This document shows positions 45,984 to 57,798 of a stretch of DNA of 64,000 nt, piece after piece (the stretch's first letter is position 1; each line of letters opens with the position of its first letter). The stretch spans positions 62,779,279 to 62,843,278 of the forward strand of contig CM018680.1 of assembly GCA_009363875.1 (NCBI GenBank), given 5' to 3'. The stretch is from Mikania micrantha (lineage: Eukaryota > Streptophyta > Magnoliopsida > Asterales > Asteraceae). Under the pieces are notes generated by a model. It searched no databases and was not told the origin of the DNA. It saw only the letters and a list, made by a program, of their open reading frames with translations. Made by a program: the position numbers and the translations under genes.

Positions 45984-45986
45984 ACT

Positions 45987-48295
45987 TGAGAGGCCCCGAA
46001 CCCCTCAGTTAGCAAACATCAAACCCATACTCTTTAGATCATATTTACATTATCATAGCAGCGGAATTTAAGGCGATTACATAAAGTATCATACAAACCT
46101 AAACAAACATTAGTACAAAGCTAATATCTTTATTAGGTTTATAACATAGCCAGTCTAGGCCAGGGTAGTCTTCAACGTATGCCATGAGCCTTACTGTCAT
46201 TCTTCCTCAATACTATTCAACCTGACATGCATGCTAAAACAAGTCAGCTTTCGCTGGTGAGTTCTAAGTTAACTTTTCATAAATATAAAATCTTTAATAT
46301 ACATAAAACATTAGCCTTCACTGCCGACCGAAGTCAACAGTCTCAATCATACTAAACATAAAACATTTCATATACATAACATACATGACATCATAACATC
46401 AATCATACAGTGCATAAATGTAGCCTGTCCTGTTGACCGAAGTCAACACGTTATGCATGCATAAGATTTCTTCAACTGGCGACACACAGTCGGCAGGCCT
46501 GTTCTTTCACAGGACTTATGCCTGTTCTTTCACAGGACTTGTGCCTGTTCTTTCACAGGACTTATGTATGTTCTTTCACAGGACTTATGCCTGTTCTTTC
46601 ACAGGACTTCTTGACATACATCATTCATACATAACATGGTTTAAATCATTTAAACCATCATAATCATAAACCATTATAATCATAAATCATTATCTGCACT
46701 GCCGTGCTCAACATTTGCCCATCCGCAGTCGGGACTTCAAAATCACATTTCCTAATTAACCTCGGCCAATACTTTTAAAATCATTCATTTCTCAACCGTT
46801 GTTGAGTCTTTAAAACATCCTTGACATTTCAGCTGAGGTTCTTAAAATCATTTACTTCTCAACCGTAGTTGAGACTTAAAGCATTATTTACTTTAAAACA
46901 TTCTTTATTTAAAAAACATTCTTTACCTGACCTTAATCAGGTTAGTGTCACTTTCATATAATAACTTTACAACTTGAATCATTATTTACTTTAACACATT
47001 CTCTTATCTGACCGTAGCCAGATAAAGTAATCATTTACCTAAAATAACTTTATAACATGCATATCAGCCCTAAAACGTTAAAATAGTAAAAGAGGGCACA
47101 TAGAACTCACCTGATGTCTTACTGTAGCAAGATCACTCGCAAACTGGTACTAATGGTGAAATTCTGCATTCGTTTACACTTAATAAGACATTAATGTTTT
47201 AACCTACCGATTAGATCTTTCTGAACGTTCAATGTCAAAGACATTGTCTTGAAAGTCATCAAATAGTTAATATTGTTGATTGCAATCCTAAAACAGTTCT
47301 TAAACAGATTAATCGCTTAGAAATGATAAATCCTTATCATTGAGTACCCAGATATCATGAAATATCACAATGTAGTCTTAAAATAGGTTTAATAACCATG
47401 TTTAACATACTAATCTGACTGTTATCATAACCATCAGATAATCATTTCAATAAGTATGTTAATGATTGTGATTAGTTTGAAACACTTAGATTTAACCTTT
47501 GCATTTCAAAGATTAACCAAGCTAATCACCTACATTGTCATAATCAAATGGATTAAACCTTTATAATCATAGTTGTGATTTCATGCAAACCGGGCATTAC
47601 AACGACTCAAAACAAAGATTTAACCGTTAGAACATCGTGTTCTTCATTTCTGATCAATCCTAGCCATCATCTAGGCAATAATCAACAATCCTAACTATGT
47701 CATTACGTTCAAAAATCAAGATCTAATCAATCAAAATTGAACTAGAAGGCTAAAACAAATCATTACCTAATCGGAGGGTTTTCTGCGGATAAAACAACGA
47801 ACAGGACTTGTAAACACGTTCCCTGGCTTCAATTATACGATCTGATGGCTTCAACAGGTTGTTTGGAGAGTGTTTTGCTTGTGTTCTTCGTCTGTAGATC
47901 GTCTGAGTTCGAAGATGTAGAAATAATTAACTTTGCTTGAAATCTGATGAAGTAGATCAGATTGTTGCACCGCCACACCCGTCGCCTACCGCGACCAGAA
48001 GCCAAGAAGGGCTTCGCGTACCGCGAAGAAATCCGGAGGATTTCAGATATTTTAGGTCTGTCGCGTACCGCGAAGGATCCTCAAATCTCCGTCGCGTACC
48101 GCGGCGAGTCCAGAAGTTCAATACTTTGAAAATTTTCTTCGTTTCGTGATTCTGGACAATCCGTAACTCCGTTTTGCGCACGGTTTTCGCCTACGTTCAT
48201 CATTTCTCGTGTACTATCAATCTGTAGTAATTACCATTGTCAATTCAACATAGATTTTATACACGATCAAATGTGCTAATTATTCGGTTGTTACA
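45987..48295 (-). repeat. complete 5' LTR of the Ty3 element
   Basis: 2309 bp; on the minus strand it begins TGTAACAACCG and ends GGGGCCTCTCA. U3 carries GC-rich hairpins such as TTCGCGTACCGCGAA (about 48013-48027) with three more variants between 47977 and 48103. The 23-bp CTGTTCTTTCACAGG units recur at about 46498-46610. Confidence 0.85.
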
Positions 48296-48300
48296 CAAAC

Positions 48301-48929
48301 TTTACAATTTTAACCGGTTTAAGGATCACATTCCTGACATCTTCCACCCATACATATCAAGAATACAAGACGTTGTTCCAGACGGAAACTGTGGCTTTCG
48401 ATCTCTGGCTGTTGCATTAGGACTTCCGGAAACAGAATGGTTAACTATTCGTCATGCACTCCTGACTAAGAGTATCCAAAATGCAAACGTGTACATTAAC
48501 GTCCTCCTTGGTGTTTTTGACGAAATTCAAGAATCCTTGAAATGGTCAAAACCTGAATTTGCTCCAAGGCGTTATTGGATGCAAATGCCGAAGACCGGAC
48601 TTTTGATTGCAAATGCGTTTGGTGTGATTGTGGTTTTTATAAGCTTAGGCGCTTCTGTAACAATTTTCCCGCTATGGACGTCGCCTGAATTTCTCCAACC
48701 ACATCGTATTGTGTCATTCGTATTTGTTAACGATAACCACTTTGTAATGGTTGAACTTACCGGAGATTATCCAATGCCGACACCAAGTTGGTATTGGTCA
48801 AGATTCAAAAGTCAAGACGCCGCAGCCTGGGAAATGTGGTACAAGCAACGCCTTGATTCGTATACCAATTGGTTGGAAAGCCGTCGACAACCACCGGGTT
48901 TTGTAGATTTAAACAAGTACGGATTGTAA
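48301..48929 (+). pseudogene. OTU-type cysteine protease part of the transposase-OTU gene, copy B
   Basis: After the Ty3 target duplication the reading frame of the split gene resumes and is open to TAA 48927-48929. The OTU signature is complete: PDGNCGFRSLAVALG (Asp and catalytic Cys), MPKTGLLIANAFGVIVVF, and NDNHFVMVEL (catalytic His), followed by a Trp-rich tail (PTPSWYWSRF). OTU proteases cleave ubiquitin chains; plant transposon versions are not characterised here. Deleting one copy of CAAAC plus the Ty3 element joins the two halves in frame, with no splice site needed, which shows that transposase and protease were one protein. The OTU part itself has no damage. Confidence 0.8.
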
Positions 48930-48967
48930 CTCGCAAATATATGTATTTAATCATTTTGTTGTTCTTG

Positions 48968-48980
48968 ATAATAAATAATA

Positions 48981-49012
<32 letters not shown>

Positions 49013-49036
49013 ATAATAATAATAATAATAATAATA

Positions 49037-49086
<50 letters not shown>

Positions 49087-49172
49087 ATAATAATAATAAT
49101 AATAATAATAAAAATAATAATAATAATAATAAGAATAAAAATAAATAAATAATAATAATAATAATAATAATA
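48968..49172. repeat. (AAT)n microsatellite
   Basis: About 200 bp of AAT repeats with occasional interruptions, just after the OTU stop codon. Its complement (ATT)n lies 0.5 kb downstream. Confidence 0.95.
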
Positions 49173-49680
49173 TTGAATTTTTATATTTATTTAAAAACTA
49201 TACGACTCGTATCCTGCATTACGAGTCGTATAGGGTTTGACTATATTAACAGACAACCGAGCACAACTCGTATCTCATACCATACAACTTGTAAAGCCGG
49301 TTTTCGCCACCCTCTCGACGATCGACGCTTGCCACACTCGAAACCACGCTTGCCACACTCGGATTTGGACTCTCCGACGCTTGCCACACTCGAAACCGTA
49401 AGTTTTTAAACTTTTTGGAGTTTTTTTCGTAGAAATCTTTAGTAGTAACGTAGTTTTTTAGGTTTTTGTAGTAATAGATAGTTATGTAGATGTAGGATTG
49501 GGTTTCGTTGCTTCAGATTTATTTTTTTTCAAAATTTCTAGAACTATACGGCCCGTTAAGGGCTTTACGAGCCGTAAAGTTCTAACAGAGAAGATGAACA
49601 GGTTTCTCGAAGAACTATACGGCCCGTTAAGGGCTTTACGGTTCGTATAGTTCTTGTACTTTTTTTTATTAATTTTTTTT
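49173..49680. repeat. hairpin-rich spacer of OTU-MULE copy B
   Basis: Contains TACGACTCGTA and ACGAGTCGTA pairs (about 49200-49232) and two near-copies of CTATACGGCCCGTTAAGGGC with a following CCGTA-type arm (about 49553-49580 and 49616-49642). CTTGCCACACTCG occurs three times between about 49328 and 49392. No convincing coding. The same kind of spacer is found in copy A. Confidence 0.65.
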
Positions 49681-49980
<300 letters not shown>

Positions 49981-49998
49981 TGTCTAACTTTGCAGATT

Positions 49999-51300
49999 AT
50001 GCCTCCGCGTAGACGTCGTCGTGAGCCATCGATTTCTAGTTCATCCGAGGAGGACCCGGATATGATCCTGGATCCCCACATGTTGTTGCAGTTTCCAGCG
50101 GGCACTGAGGCGCACACGCGCCTCAAACGCTTCATCGGGATGGAGATCGTCGAGCCGCGGACGATAGATTGGAGTGTTTTAGCCACGCTTGGCGCGACTG
50201 AGCGCGCCACAGCGATTATCGGAGCGTCGGGTCCGTGGCGACGCATGATGGAGATGGGCGGCTTCCCGGCGTATCGAGAGATCGTTCTCGAGTTACTTTC
50301 CACATTCGATTTCCATCCACCGTAGGCCGGTGGCATGGAGGCTCTTGATCAGCTGCCTGCTATCTCGTTCACTTTATGTGGACAGGATGTTCAGATGACC
50401 CTTACTCAGTGGGGGATTGCTAAGGGGTTTTATACCCGAGATGAGGTTACTACACCTCTATTCTTAGATGCCGCATTAGAGGAGGACGAGGCCGTCCTCG
50501 TAGACTGGTGGCCGGTGATTGGTGACGAGCCTTTCGTTAACAAGGCTCGTGCCAGTAGCATTCGTGATCCGCTGCACCGATACCTACATCGGTGCATCGC
50601 TTGCACCATCACCGGCCGTCGATTGAGCCAGGAGTGGGTCACGCAGAAGGACCTATTCTTCCTTTATTGCCTTATCAGTGGGCGCAGCTGCAACCTTGCA
50701 TGGTTGCTAGCTGATTATTTTGCTAGCTTTGTTAGCCGTAAGGCTACTGGAGCTATTACGTGTGGCTCTTTTATCACACGTATAGCTCGACGTATCGGTC
50801 GATTTTCGACCGATATTAGAGAAAGCATGACCGTTACTTACGCCTCGACACTGCTTGGGCGATCCACGGTCATGCTAATGGGTATAGCGGCCGAGTTCCC
50901 CCGCGTCGGTCTGCGATGGTCGCTGGATCGGCGCACAGAGTGGGTGCCGCCAGTCCCTGCTCCACAGCAGCAACCGGGGGCACAGCCGCACGTACAGGAG
51001 CCCCCAACAGACCACCAGGATCCAGCCGACCAGCCACCGCCACATCATGTCGTTGTTCGTCAGCCACGACTGCATCCGGCTGACGCGACGATCTTACGCG
51101 ACCTTATTGGAAGCGTACGCGACCTTTCTGGACGCGTTGATCGCTTGGAGGGGATGATGCGGTGGATGATGGAGCGTATGGCTGCATCTGCTGGCATGGA
51201 TGTTCCCGTCTTTCCAGGACCGGGATATCATCAGTGCGGATCCTGGTGGTCATGCTTAGTTATTTTTTTTTTATTTTGTTTTTTCTTTTTCGGATTTTGA
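49999..51300 (+). pseudogene. ATHILA ORF1-like gene of OTU-MULE copy B, one stop
   Basis: From ATG 49999 (MPPRRRRREPSISSSSEED) one frame runs to TGA about 51298-51300, broken only by TAG at 50323-50325. Blocks: IVLELLSTFDFHPP, ISFTLCGQDVQMTLTQWGIA, KGFYTRDEV, VDWWPVIGDE, SIRDPLHRYLHRCIACTITG, DLFFLYCLISGRSCNLAWLL, and GSFITRIARRIGRF. These follow the order of the ATHILA ORF-1 family. A Pro/Gln/His-rich linker and a coiled-coil-like LIGSVRDLSGRVDRLEGMM come next. The last residues (WSCLVIFFLFCFFFFGF) look like readthrough into T-rich DNA. Basic start, no nuclease or protease motif; function unknown. It was probably taken from an Athila element and now belongs to this MULE, since copy A has it in the same place. 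Confidence 0.75.
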
Positions 51301-52095
51301 TGTATAGACACTACTTTAGCATTCGGATGTATGTATTTTTATTTTGTATGTATGTTGTGTATGGCGTGATTGTTTGTTTTATCTTTTATTATATAATTAA
51401 AAAATGTGCGTGATTGTGAAATGAATAATAGATAGTTAACAATTTTTCTTAAAACCGTTTAACGTTATTTACATTCTGATAAATATTGTTTTAAAATCAT
51501 TAAACACGATTACGTTAAAATAATTTTCAAACAAAACATTTAAATTTACGAAAATCATAACTAATTATGTTTAAAAAAATTGTTATTTATATTTAAACGT
51601 CACGATGTTAAAATATTTTTCAAACAAAACAAATAGTCAAATAGTCAAAATAATTAAATAATAACGTTAAAATACTTATTATTTTACAACAAAAGATTAA
51701 AAATGGTTACGTTTTAAACACGTACCGTACGTGTTGAATTTAACAAATACCGGATTTCACAACAAATTACGATTATACGCTATGATAAACAGATATTATT
51801 TATAACTTAAAAATTAAACAACTTGACGATATGATATAACAATTAACGTTAAACGCATACGTATACCGGAATACAAACAACGTGCGGATTTTATAACACG
51901 TATATATAATAATATATGTATCATATATTTAATATATTATATAACGTTAATAATGTACGTATAGCGATTAAATATAATTACGTTAAAATATATGTTTTAA
52001 CCATTTAAAACAGTTAGATTATTACAATGTTACAAATAAGTTAAACACGTACGTATATCGGGTAGAAAAACAAAACTTAAAAATTTTCAGTTTTA
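51301..52095. other. AT-rich 3' part of OTU-MULE copy B
   Basis: No coding. Contains many ACGTTAAA / TTAAACACG-like words. It leads into the right-end hairpins (52100-52222). Confidence 0.45.
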
Positions 52096-52275
52096 AAAAC
52101 GAGTCGTATAGGCCTTTATGGCTCGTATTACGTTTTCAGCCGCCAGACATCTCACTGACATTTTCTGACACACTCTGACTTCTTTATGGCCCGTAAAGTC
52201 CTTTATGGCCCGTATAGATGAGATAGGTGTTGACTGATCGGTAGGGGGTGTCCAAATAACGCGCCCCTACATATT

Positions 52276-53551
52276 TCATCACTGCATGCATGTTAACCTA
52301 TACCTACTAACATACATACGTACACTTAGTCTATGCCAACCGTAATCATCATAAGCACATGCAACTCTCAGCCTCTCAGGTACAGTCCAGCATGCCTCAC
52401 AGGTAGAATCCAGCATGCTCCCATAATTGCAAGACTCCATAGATCCTCATTTTGTGTGTACTTAATTCTCTCTTGTGCATATCACTAAATTCACTCAGAC
52501 ATTTTTTTACACTGTTCTTCCTTGTTTGCACACATATACATCTGCATCTCCTACTTTTCTTATATACGAGTATGCAGCACCTTTCGACTATAAGGTCATG
52601 TGTAGTTGTGTCAAACCCATCACTCCACGTAAACGTTACATATGCGCCACATAATCAACCAATATCATCATTGTCTTATCACTTTATTTCGTCATTTCAT
52701 ATGTTATCATCACTTTCCTATCATTTTTTTATCACTCCATGTTATCACTATATTTATTCAATATTTTATTATTTGATTTTTATTTTTTTAATTATAAAAT
52801 AAATTAAAAAAGACGTAATATTATTAAATGCCGCGTAAAAACATGATATTAAACGTTGCATAAAAAAGACAAAATATTATTAAACGCTACGTAGAAAGAC
52901 AAAATATTATTAAACGCTGCGTAAAGACATAATATTATTAAACGCTGCGTAAAATATATAATATTATTAAACACTGCGTAAAAACTGCGACATAACACTT
53001 GTGTAAAGTTTTCTTCAATATTAGCTATGACGGATGTTAATGTTGCTTGAAAGCTGCATAATAACATGAATGCTTATTCGTCTGAATCTCATGGTGACGA
53101 TTTCGTAATTTCCTTAAATTTCCTCCTCTCAACTCATTTATTTTACTGTAAATTGGGTTATTTTAGAGGAAATAATGATTATTTAGATAGATGAGTGATT
53201 ATGTTAGAGAGTTTTATGTTGACTGAAAAAGTTTGATGGTAACTTATAGTGATTTAAAATAATTTTTTATGGTTCTCCAACGGTCAAAATATAAAATATT
53301 AAGGTTTTTTTCTTTTTGGTATATGTTCAGTTTAACTTTATTGATTTGATTTAATTATTTGATAAATAAAAAAATGTACTATAGTTTAAATTATACTAAT
53401 TGAAAATTATTCAATTGATCCATTAGTGTTATCCTATTGTTATATTGCAATTACGGTTTGGACATAATTACGTGTCTGAATATATATTTATATAATTTAA
53501 ATGATTGAATAACAATTGTTCTGTTTGCATGTGTCAGGGTTAGGGTAACTA
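52276..53551. other. intergenic with a minisatellite
   Basis: No gene recognised. A minisatellite of about six units (core ATATTATTAAACGCTGCGTA, unit about 28-33 bp) occupies about 52812-52990. The rest is AT-rich. Confidence 0.5.
52812..52990. repeat. minisatellite, 28-33 bp unit
   Basis: About six imperfect units with core ATTATTAAACGCTGCGTAAA; the first two are the most diverged. Confidence 0.8.
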
Positions 53552-53554
53552 TAA

Positions 53555-53867
53555 GACTAGTGGGTATGCTTCTTGAGTGGGCGTGGGTAGGGCGTGAGAG
53601 AGCATGACACACTGCCCCCTTGGGGCGTGAGTGGTGAGTGGGAGGGGCGTGATTAGGGCAACGGGAGAGATGGCTCTCTCTCTCTCTCTCTTACACACAC
53701 TCACATGTATATATATAAAAGTTAAAAAAAAGAATGATGACGTGGAGTGAGTGGGTAATGGGGTATTTCTACCAAAATGGTGGGGTGAGTGGTTGTAGTG
53801 AGTGCTTATGTGATGCCTACGTGACGCATAGGTGGTGTGATTGGGTCACTTGGCATACCTAATAGTC
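53555..53867. mobile_element. PIF/Harbinger (Tourist-like) MITE
   Basis: 313 bp, ends GACTAGTGGGTATGC and, on the complement, GACTATTAGGTATGC (13 of 15 alike), with TAA on both sides (53552-53554 and 53868-53870). The interior is rich in GAGTGGG / GGGCGTG words and a CT microsatellite. Confidence 0.8.
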
Positions 53868-53919
53868 TAATATAATCACGACTAGAGTTACAAGAGTTTA
53901 AATAATGACTATATGTAAA

Positions 53920-54123
53920 CAGTGGCGGAGCTTGTACAAAGTGAGAGGTGGGCGGAAATTTTTGGATCATACAATATATGTTAATTTTTTGAAGCGAATG
54001 GACGAAACCGTGATTTTTAACTAAAAGTAACATTTCGGCCAAAAAATTTACAATACGAACAAAAAAAGAGGGTGGACGGTCACGTGCCCCCAACCCCCCG
54101 GGCCCTATTAAGCGACGCCACTG
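53920..54123. mobile_element. hAT-like MITE (CAGTGGCGGAGC end)
   Basis: 204 bp. The ends CAGTGGCGGAGCTT and CAGTGGCGTCGCTT are inverted (12 of 14). The flanks TATGTAAA (53912-53919) and TATGTAAG (54124-54131) give an 8-bp duplication with one mismatch. Confidence 0.75.
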
Positions 54124-54131
54124 TATGTAAG

Positions 54132-54690
54132 CAAAAACCCAAATTTAATAACTTGATCTGAACAAGATCTAACGTAACCATGCACCACTGAACATGTGAA
54201 ATGGCCACTGTGACAATACTATTTGGTTTTAATCCAAACCTAGGCTGAACACTGAAAACAAATTAGAGATTTTTATGCCAGTCATTTACAACACTATGGG
54301 TTTCTTCTATCTTGTTTTTTCAATGTCCACTCTTGTTTTTAGTCATAGATTGAAGAAGGAATTCTACAAGATCACAAGTTGCAACGAGAAGAGTTGGTCA
54401 TTTGCTAGCATGAGTTTGAAATTAAGTCTTTTCAATTCAATCTTTTGATATTGTCTGGTTAGGGTTTACACAATAGTGACTATACGCACACACTATAAAA
54501 GTATTAACAACGATATTATAAATAACAAATTGCTATTATAATATTGACACAGTGCTATTATAAAATTAACAGTTCGTTGTCAACAATGTCACATTGTTAT
54601 TTTATAATAGCACTTTGTTTATTACACTTTTTACAAAAATGTCATTTTGTATCTAAACCTACCTCTCTCTCATATATATAATATATATAT
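54132..54690. other. spacer, nothing recognised
   Basis: About 560 bp with no supportable gene or element; a short CT/TA run leads into the fold-back cluster. Confidence 0.4.
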
Positions 54691-54691
54691 A

Positions 54692-55025
54692 CAGGGAAAT
54701 CTTCTAATGCTAACCCACTTTTACGGCGATAACCCATTAACTTTGCCAAAACGAAGCCGAATCTTGAATTTTTTTTGAACATCATTGTAATATAATTAGA
54801 ACACTATTTTCTTTTTTGAGTTTGCGAAAATTCATCACCGTTTAAAAGATATCATCGTTGTAAGTTTTTGACTTATATCTCTTAAACGGCGACGAATTTT
54901 CGCAAACTCAAAAAATAACATAGTGTTTACAATGATGTTCAAAAAAAAAAAATTCAAGATTCGGCTTTGTTTTGGCAAAGTTAATGGGTTAGCGCCGTAA
55001 GAGTGGGTTATTATTTGATCCCAAT

Positions 55026-55027
<2 letters not shown>
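54692..55027. mobile_element. fold-back MITE 1
   Basis: Almost entirely an inverted repeat: arms of roughly 160 bp share ACTTTGCCAAAACGAAGCC / GGCTTTGTTTTGGCAAAGT and TTGAGTTTGCGAAAATTC. It stands between TA tracts. Confidence 0.75.

Positions 55028-55067
<40 letters not shown>
55028..55067. repeat. (TA)n tract
   Basis: 40 bp of pure TA between fold-back elements 1 and 2; probably target sequence of the family. Confidence 0.95.
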
Positions 55068-55069
<2 letters not shown>

Positions 55070-55447
55070 ATTGGGATCAAATAATAACCCACTCTTACGG
55101 CGCTAACCAATTAACTTTGCCAAAACGAAGCCGAATCTTAAATTTTTTTTTGAACATCATTATAGCACAATTAGAACACCATGTTCAGTTTTGAGTTTGG
55201 GCTAATTCATCACCATTAAAAAAAATATCATCGTTGTAAGGTTTTTGCTACAGTACTGTAAGTTTTAAATATTTAAACACCTACAGTACTGTAAGAGCCC
55301 AAACGGTGATGAATTAGCCCAAACTCAAAACTGAACATGGTGTTCAAATTGTGTTACAATGATGTTCAAAAAAAATTCAAGATTCGACTATTTTTTGGCA
55401 AAGTTATTGGGTTAGCGCCGTAAAGAGGGTTAGTATTAGAACCATTA

Positions 55448-55449
<2 letters not shown>
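55068..55449. mobile_element. fold-back MITE 2
   Basis: Same family as element 1. Arms of about 170 bp around a centre containing two TACAGTACTGTA palindromes. Followed by a 35-bp (TA)n tract (55450-55484). Confidence 0.75.
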
Positions 55450-55484
<35 letters not shown>

Positions 55485-55490
<6 letters not shown>

Positions 55491-55866
55491 GGATTTTTAA
55501 TAACCCACTATTCCCGCGCTAACCCAAATAACTTTGGCAAGATGAAGCCAAATCTTGGATTTTTTTTGAACATCATTGTAACACATTTTGAACACCATGT
55601 TCTTTTATGAGTTTGGGCTAATTCATCACCGTTTAAAAAATATTATCATTGTAAGTTTTGTGCTACAGTACTGTAAGTTTTAAATATTTAAAAACTTACA
55701 GTACTGTAAGTTTTTAAACGGTGATGAATTAGCCCAAACTTATAAAATAACATGGTGTTCAAAATGTGTTACAATGATGTTTAAAACAAAAAATCCAAGA
55801 TTCGGCTTCATCTTCCCAAAGTTATTTGGGTTAGAAGGGGATTGGTGGGTTATTTTTTGTGCTCAG

Positions 55867-55870
<4 letters not shown>
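55485..55870. mobile_element. fold-back MITE 3
   Basis: Third member; the centre again has CTACAGTACTGTAAG and CTTACAGTACTGTAAG. The arms are a long near-perfect hairpin. A (TA)n tract follows (55871-55898). Confidence 0.75.
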
Positions 55871-55900
<30 letters not shown>

Positions 55901-55954
55901 ATTTTATCTTGTGAAAACTCGATCTTAGGAAGAAAATCTTTTAACCATATATTG

Positions 55955-56095
55955 CAGTGGCGAAGCTTGACCGAAACTTCAGGGGGGCGAAATAAAAGTT
56001 TTTAAAAATTTTTACACTACGTATCGAAAAATATATACTATTATACGAAAAAACAGGGGCGGTCGCCCCCTAGCCCTCACTAAGATGTGCCCATG
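55955..56095. mobile_element. hAT-like MITE remnant
   Basis: Begins CAGTGGCGAAGCTTGACC, like the element at 53920, and has an internal GGGGGCG / CGCCCCC pair. The right terminus is worn and no TSD was found. Confidence 0.45.
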
Positions 56096-56099
56096 ATAT

Positions 56100-57081
56100 A
56101 TTGGTCATTGATTTAAAATCTTAAAAAAATATACTCTAATTAAACCATATTTTTTTATTCAAATTATAATTTTTTATTCAAATTAATGTAGACCACCTGT
56201 TTATTTTCAAGATTTGAAATCAATTAATCATATAAATTTAAAAGGTTTTTCTCTAAAATTAATGGCACAAAATCATAATCATTTATTCTGTTAATACTTA
56301 ACAAAATTAACGAAGAAAGTAACGAGTTCGAAACATTTGAAAACTTAAAGGTCTGATTTTGACATTTCAAAACATAAAAGGATCGTTTTTGAAATTTTAA
56401 ATGAACATAGAGGATCAAAAGTGAAAGATACCTATTAAAAAGTTAAACTATAAAATCTTTGATTATTGTTAAATCTGTGACCTTTAAAGGGGTGTACAGA
56501 GGGGATATTGACAAACATACAACAATGAGAAAGTTTTCAACGCTAAACTGAGAATGTCTTTACAAACTTTGTTACAACACAAAAGACCCCTCTCTTTTCT
56601 CCTTACACTTAACTTAATGATCCTTGCTCTTGGTAGGTTATGGTGTAATGAATGTCCCCTCCTCTTGCGGGTTTTCCCTCCTTTATACACCTTCCGGCCA
56701 CTCCTTTTTCCAGGGGTCCTCACCTTTTCCGCTGATGGGTGTCTTTTCTTTTTTATGGTTGGTCCCTACCCATTAGTCCAAGGTCAAATCTTTAGCTTCC
56801 TTTGCTCCGGTCATTGTTTCTTCGGCCTCATGAAATCCCTGCATTAAATGTTCCATATCTAGCATTAAATGCTCTTTGCCGAGCATTTAATGCTTTGTTC
56901 CATCATAAGTGACGGGCCATTATGGCTGTTTTACCTTCAGTTATTTTATTTATTGATAACACTCTTAAAGTCCCCCGATTCGGCTAGTGCAAGCAGGCGG
57001 TTGTTGCTAGGTGAACTTATTTTGCATGATCTCGTAAATGTCCATTTGCCTTTGCATCTTTTCCCGTGTCACCAACATACG

Positions 57082-57118
<37 letters not shown>

Positions 57119-57430
57119 GTTGGGAAGATAACAACAAGATTTGGAGATGTTCGTTATTTGGGCTGAGTATCTTGATTGGGCTTCCCTTGCTTGGGCCTCT
57201 TGTCAAATTGTTGTCTGGCTATCTCATTTGTTTCCTCTCATTCTATCTCTGTTTTTTTGAACAAAGCGTAAGTTGGACGGTTGCACGGTGTATGAGGGTC
57301 TGTATTTTCATTATTACATCCGTCACTTCTCCGACGAATCGTTTTATGCCGGTTTTGTTATCTTCTCCGAAGAATGTTGCGCATATTGGACTTTTTGTTT
57401 ACTCTCTGGTTAAGTATGATCGATAGACAG
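56100..57430. other. probable LTR or leader remains, no gene
   Basis: AT-rich to about 56460, then mixed composition. Open frames at 56554-56847 and 56869-57426 are hydrophobic but have no domain and no coding context. They sit upstream of a gypsy-type fragment and may be its leader or LTR. A (TA)n tract is at about 57086-57112. Confidence 0.35.
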
Positions 57431-57436
57431 GGGTTA

Positions 57437-57798
57437 GATACAGTCTTTCTGTCCAAATACCGCATTCCGTCTCACTTGCGTTCACGTGCTCCCGGTAGGG
57501 GTGAGACGACAGTCTGCCGGTCAGGAGAGATTACCATCCATATATGTGCATTCTTTCAGGGCATGCGGTATCACATTCATTTTCCCAATTCCACCCTTTA
57601 GGGTTTCTGCGTGTTGTCCAATTTGAACTTGCCACACGATCTTTTGGCGGGATGGCGAATGTCGCTTTGTTTCGCCGATTCTATCGGTTTCGAGTGGATG
57701 GGGATTGGTTTAAGTTTGAAAAACATCGGATGCCGGTGTTTCCTCCTTGTGTTACACAAGTGTTGCACTGTCTTCGTGAGTGGAAGACGCGATTGTAA
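57437..57798 (+). pseudogene. fragment of a gypsy-type gag-like domain (Tat-like Ty3 element)
   Basis: Reads KYRIPSHLRSRAPG and HICAFFQGMRYHIHFPNS in one frame to 57601, then, after a shift near 57597, FLRVVQFELATRSFGG, LFRRFYRFRVDGDWFKFEKH and a stop at 57796-57798. The order and spacing fit the N-terminal domain annotated as putative gypsy-type transposon in Tat-like elements (from memory of the family). No pol follows, so it is a truncated remnant. Confidence 0.55.

Larger units (their letters stand above)
39931..48295 (-). mobile_element. Ty3-gypsy retrotransposon (Tekay/Del-like), nested in OTU-MULE copy B
   Basis: 8365 bp, on the minus strand, flanked by CAAAC (39926-39930 and 48296-48300). 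The 5' LTR (right side) is complete at 2309 bp; the 3' LTR (left side) keeps only 1367 bp. It has lost the start of U3, the polypurine tract and the end of pol in one deletion. The interior carries a tRNA-Met primer-binding site and one gag-pol frame with a single stop. The copy is therefore dead, although its Gag-PR-RT region is almost untouched. The LTRs look very similar by eye over their shared length, so insertion was recent. Confidence 0.9.

Noticed and set aside
40377..46663. Paired 76-codon frames with a repeated SFTGL-type pattern at 40377 and 46433
   Set aside because: Read from the 23-bp tandem units in both LTRs of the Ty3 element; not protein genes.
47937..48181. Opposed 70- and 74-codon frames in the Ty3 LTR
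   Set aside because: They cover the GC-rich hairpins of U3 and have no coding features.
50430..51075. Minus-strand frames inside the ATHILA ORF1-like gene
   Set aside because: Shadows of the plus-strand gene in GC-rich sequence.
56554..57426. Hydrophobic frames of 97 and 185 codons
   Set aside because: One runs through a (TA)n tract and neither has a domain; likely LTR or leader sequence.
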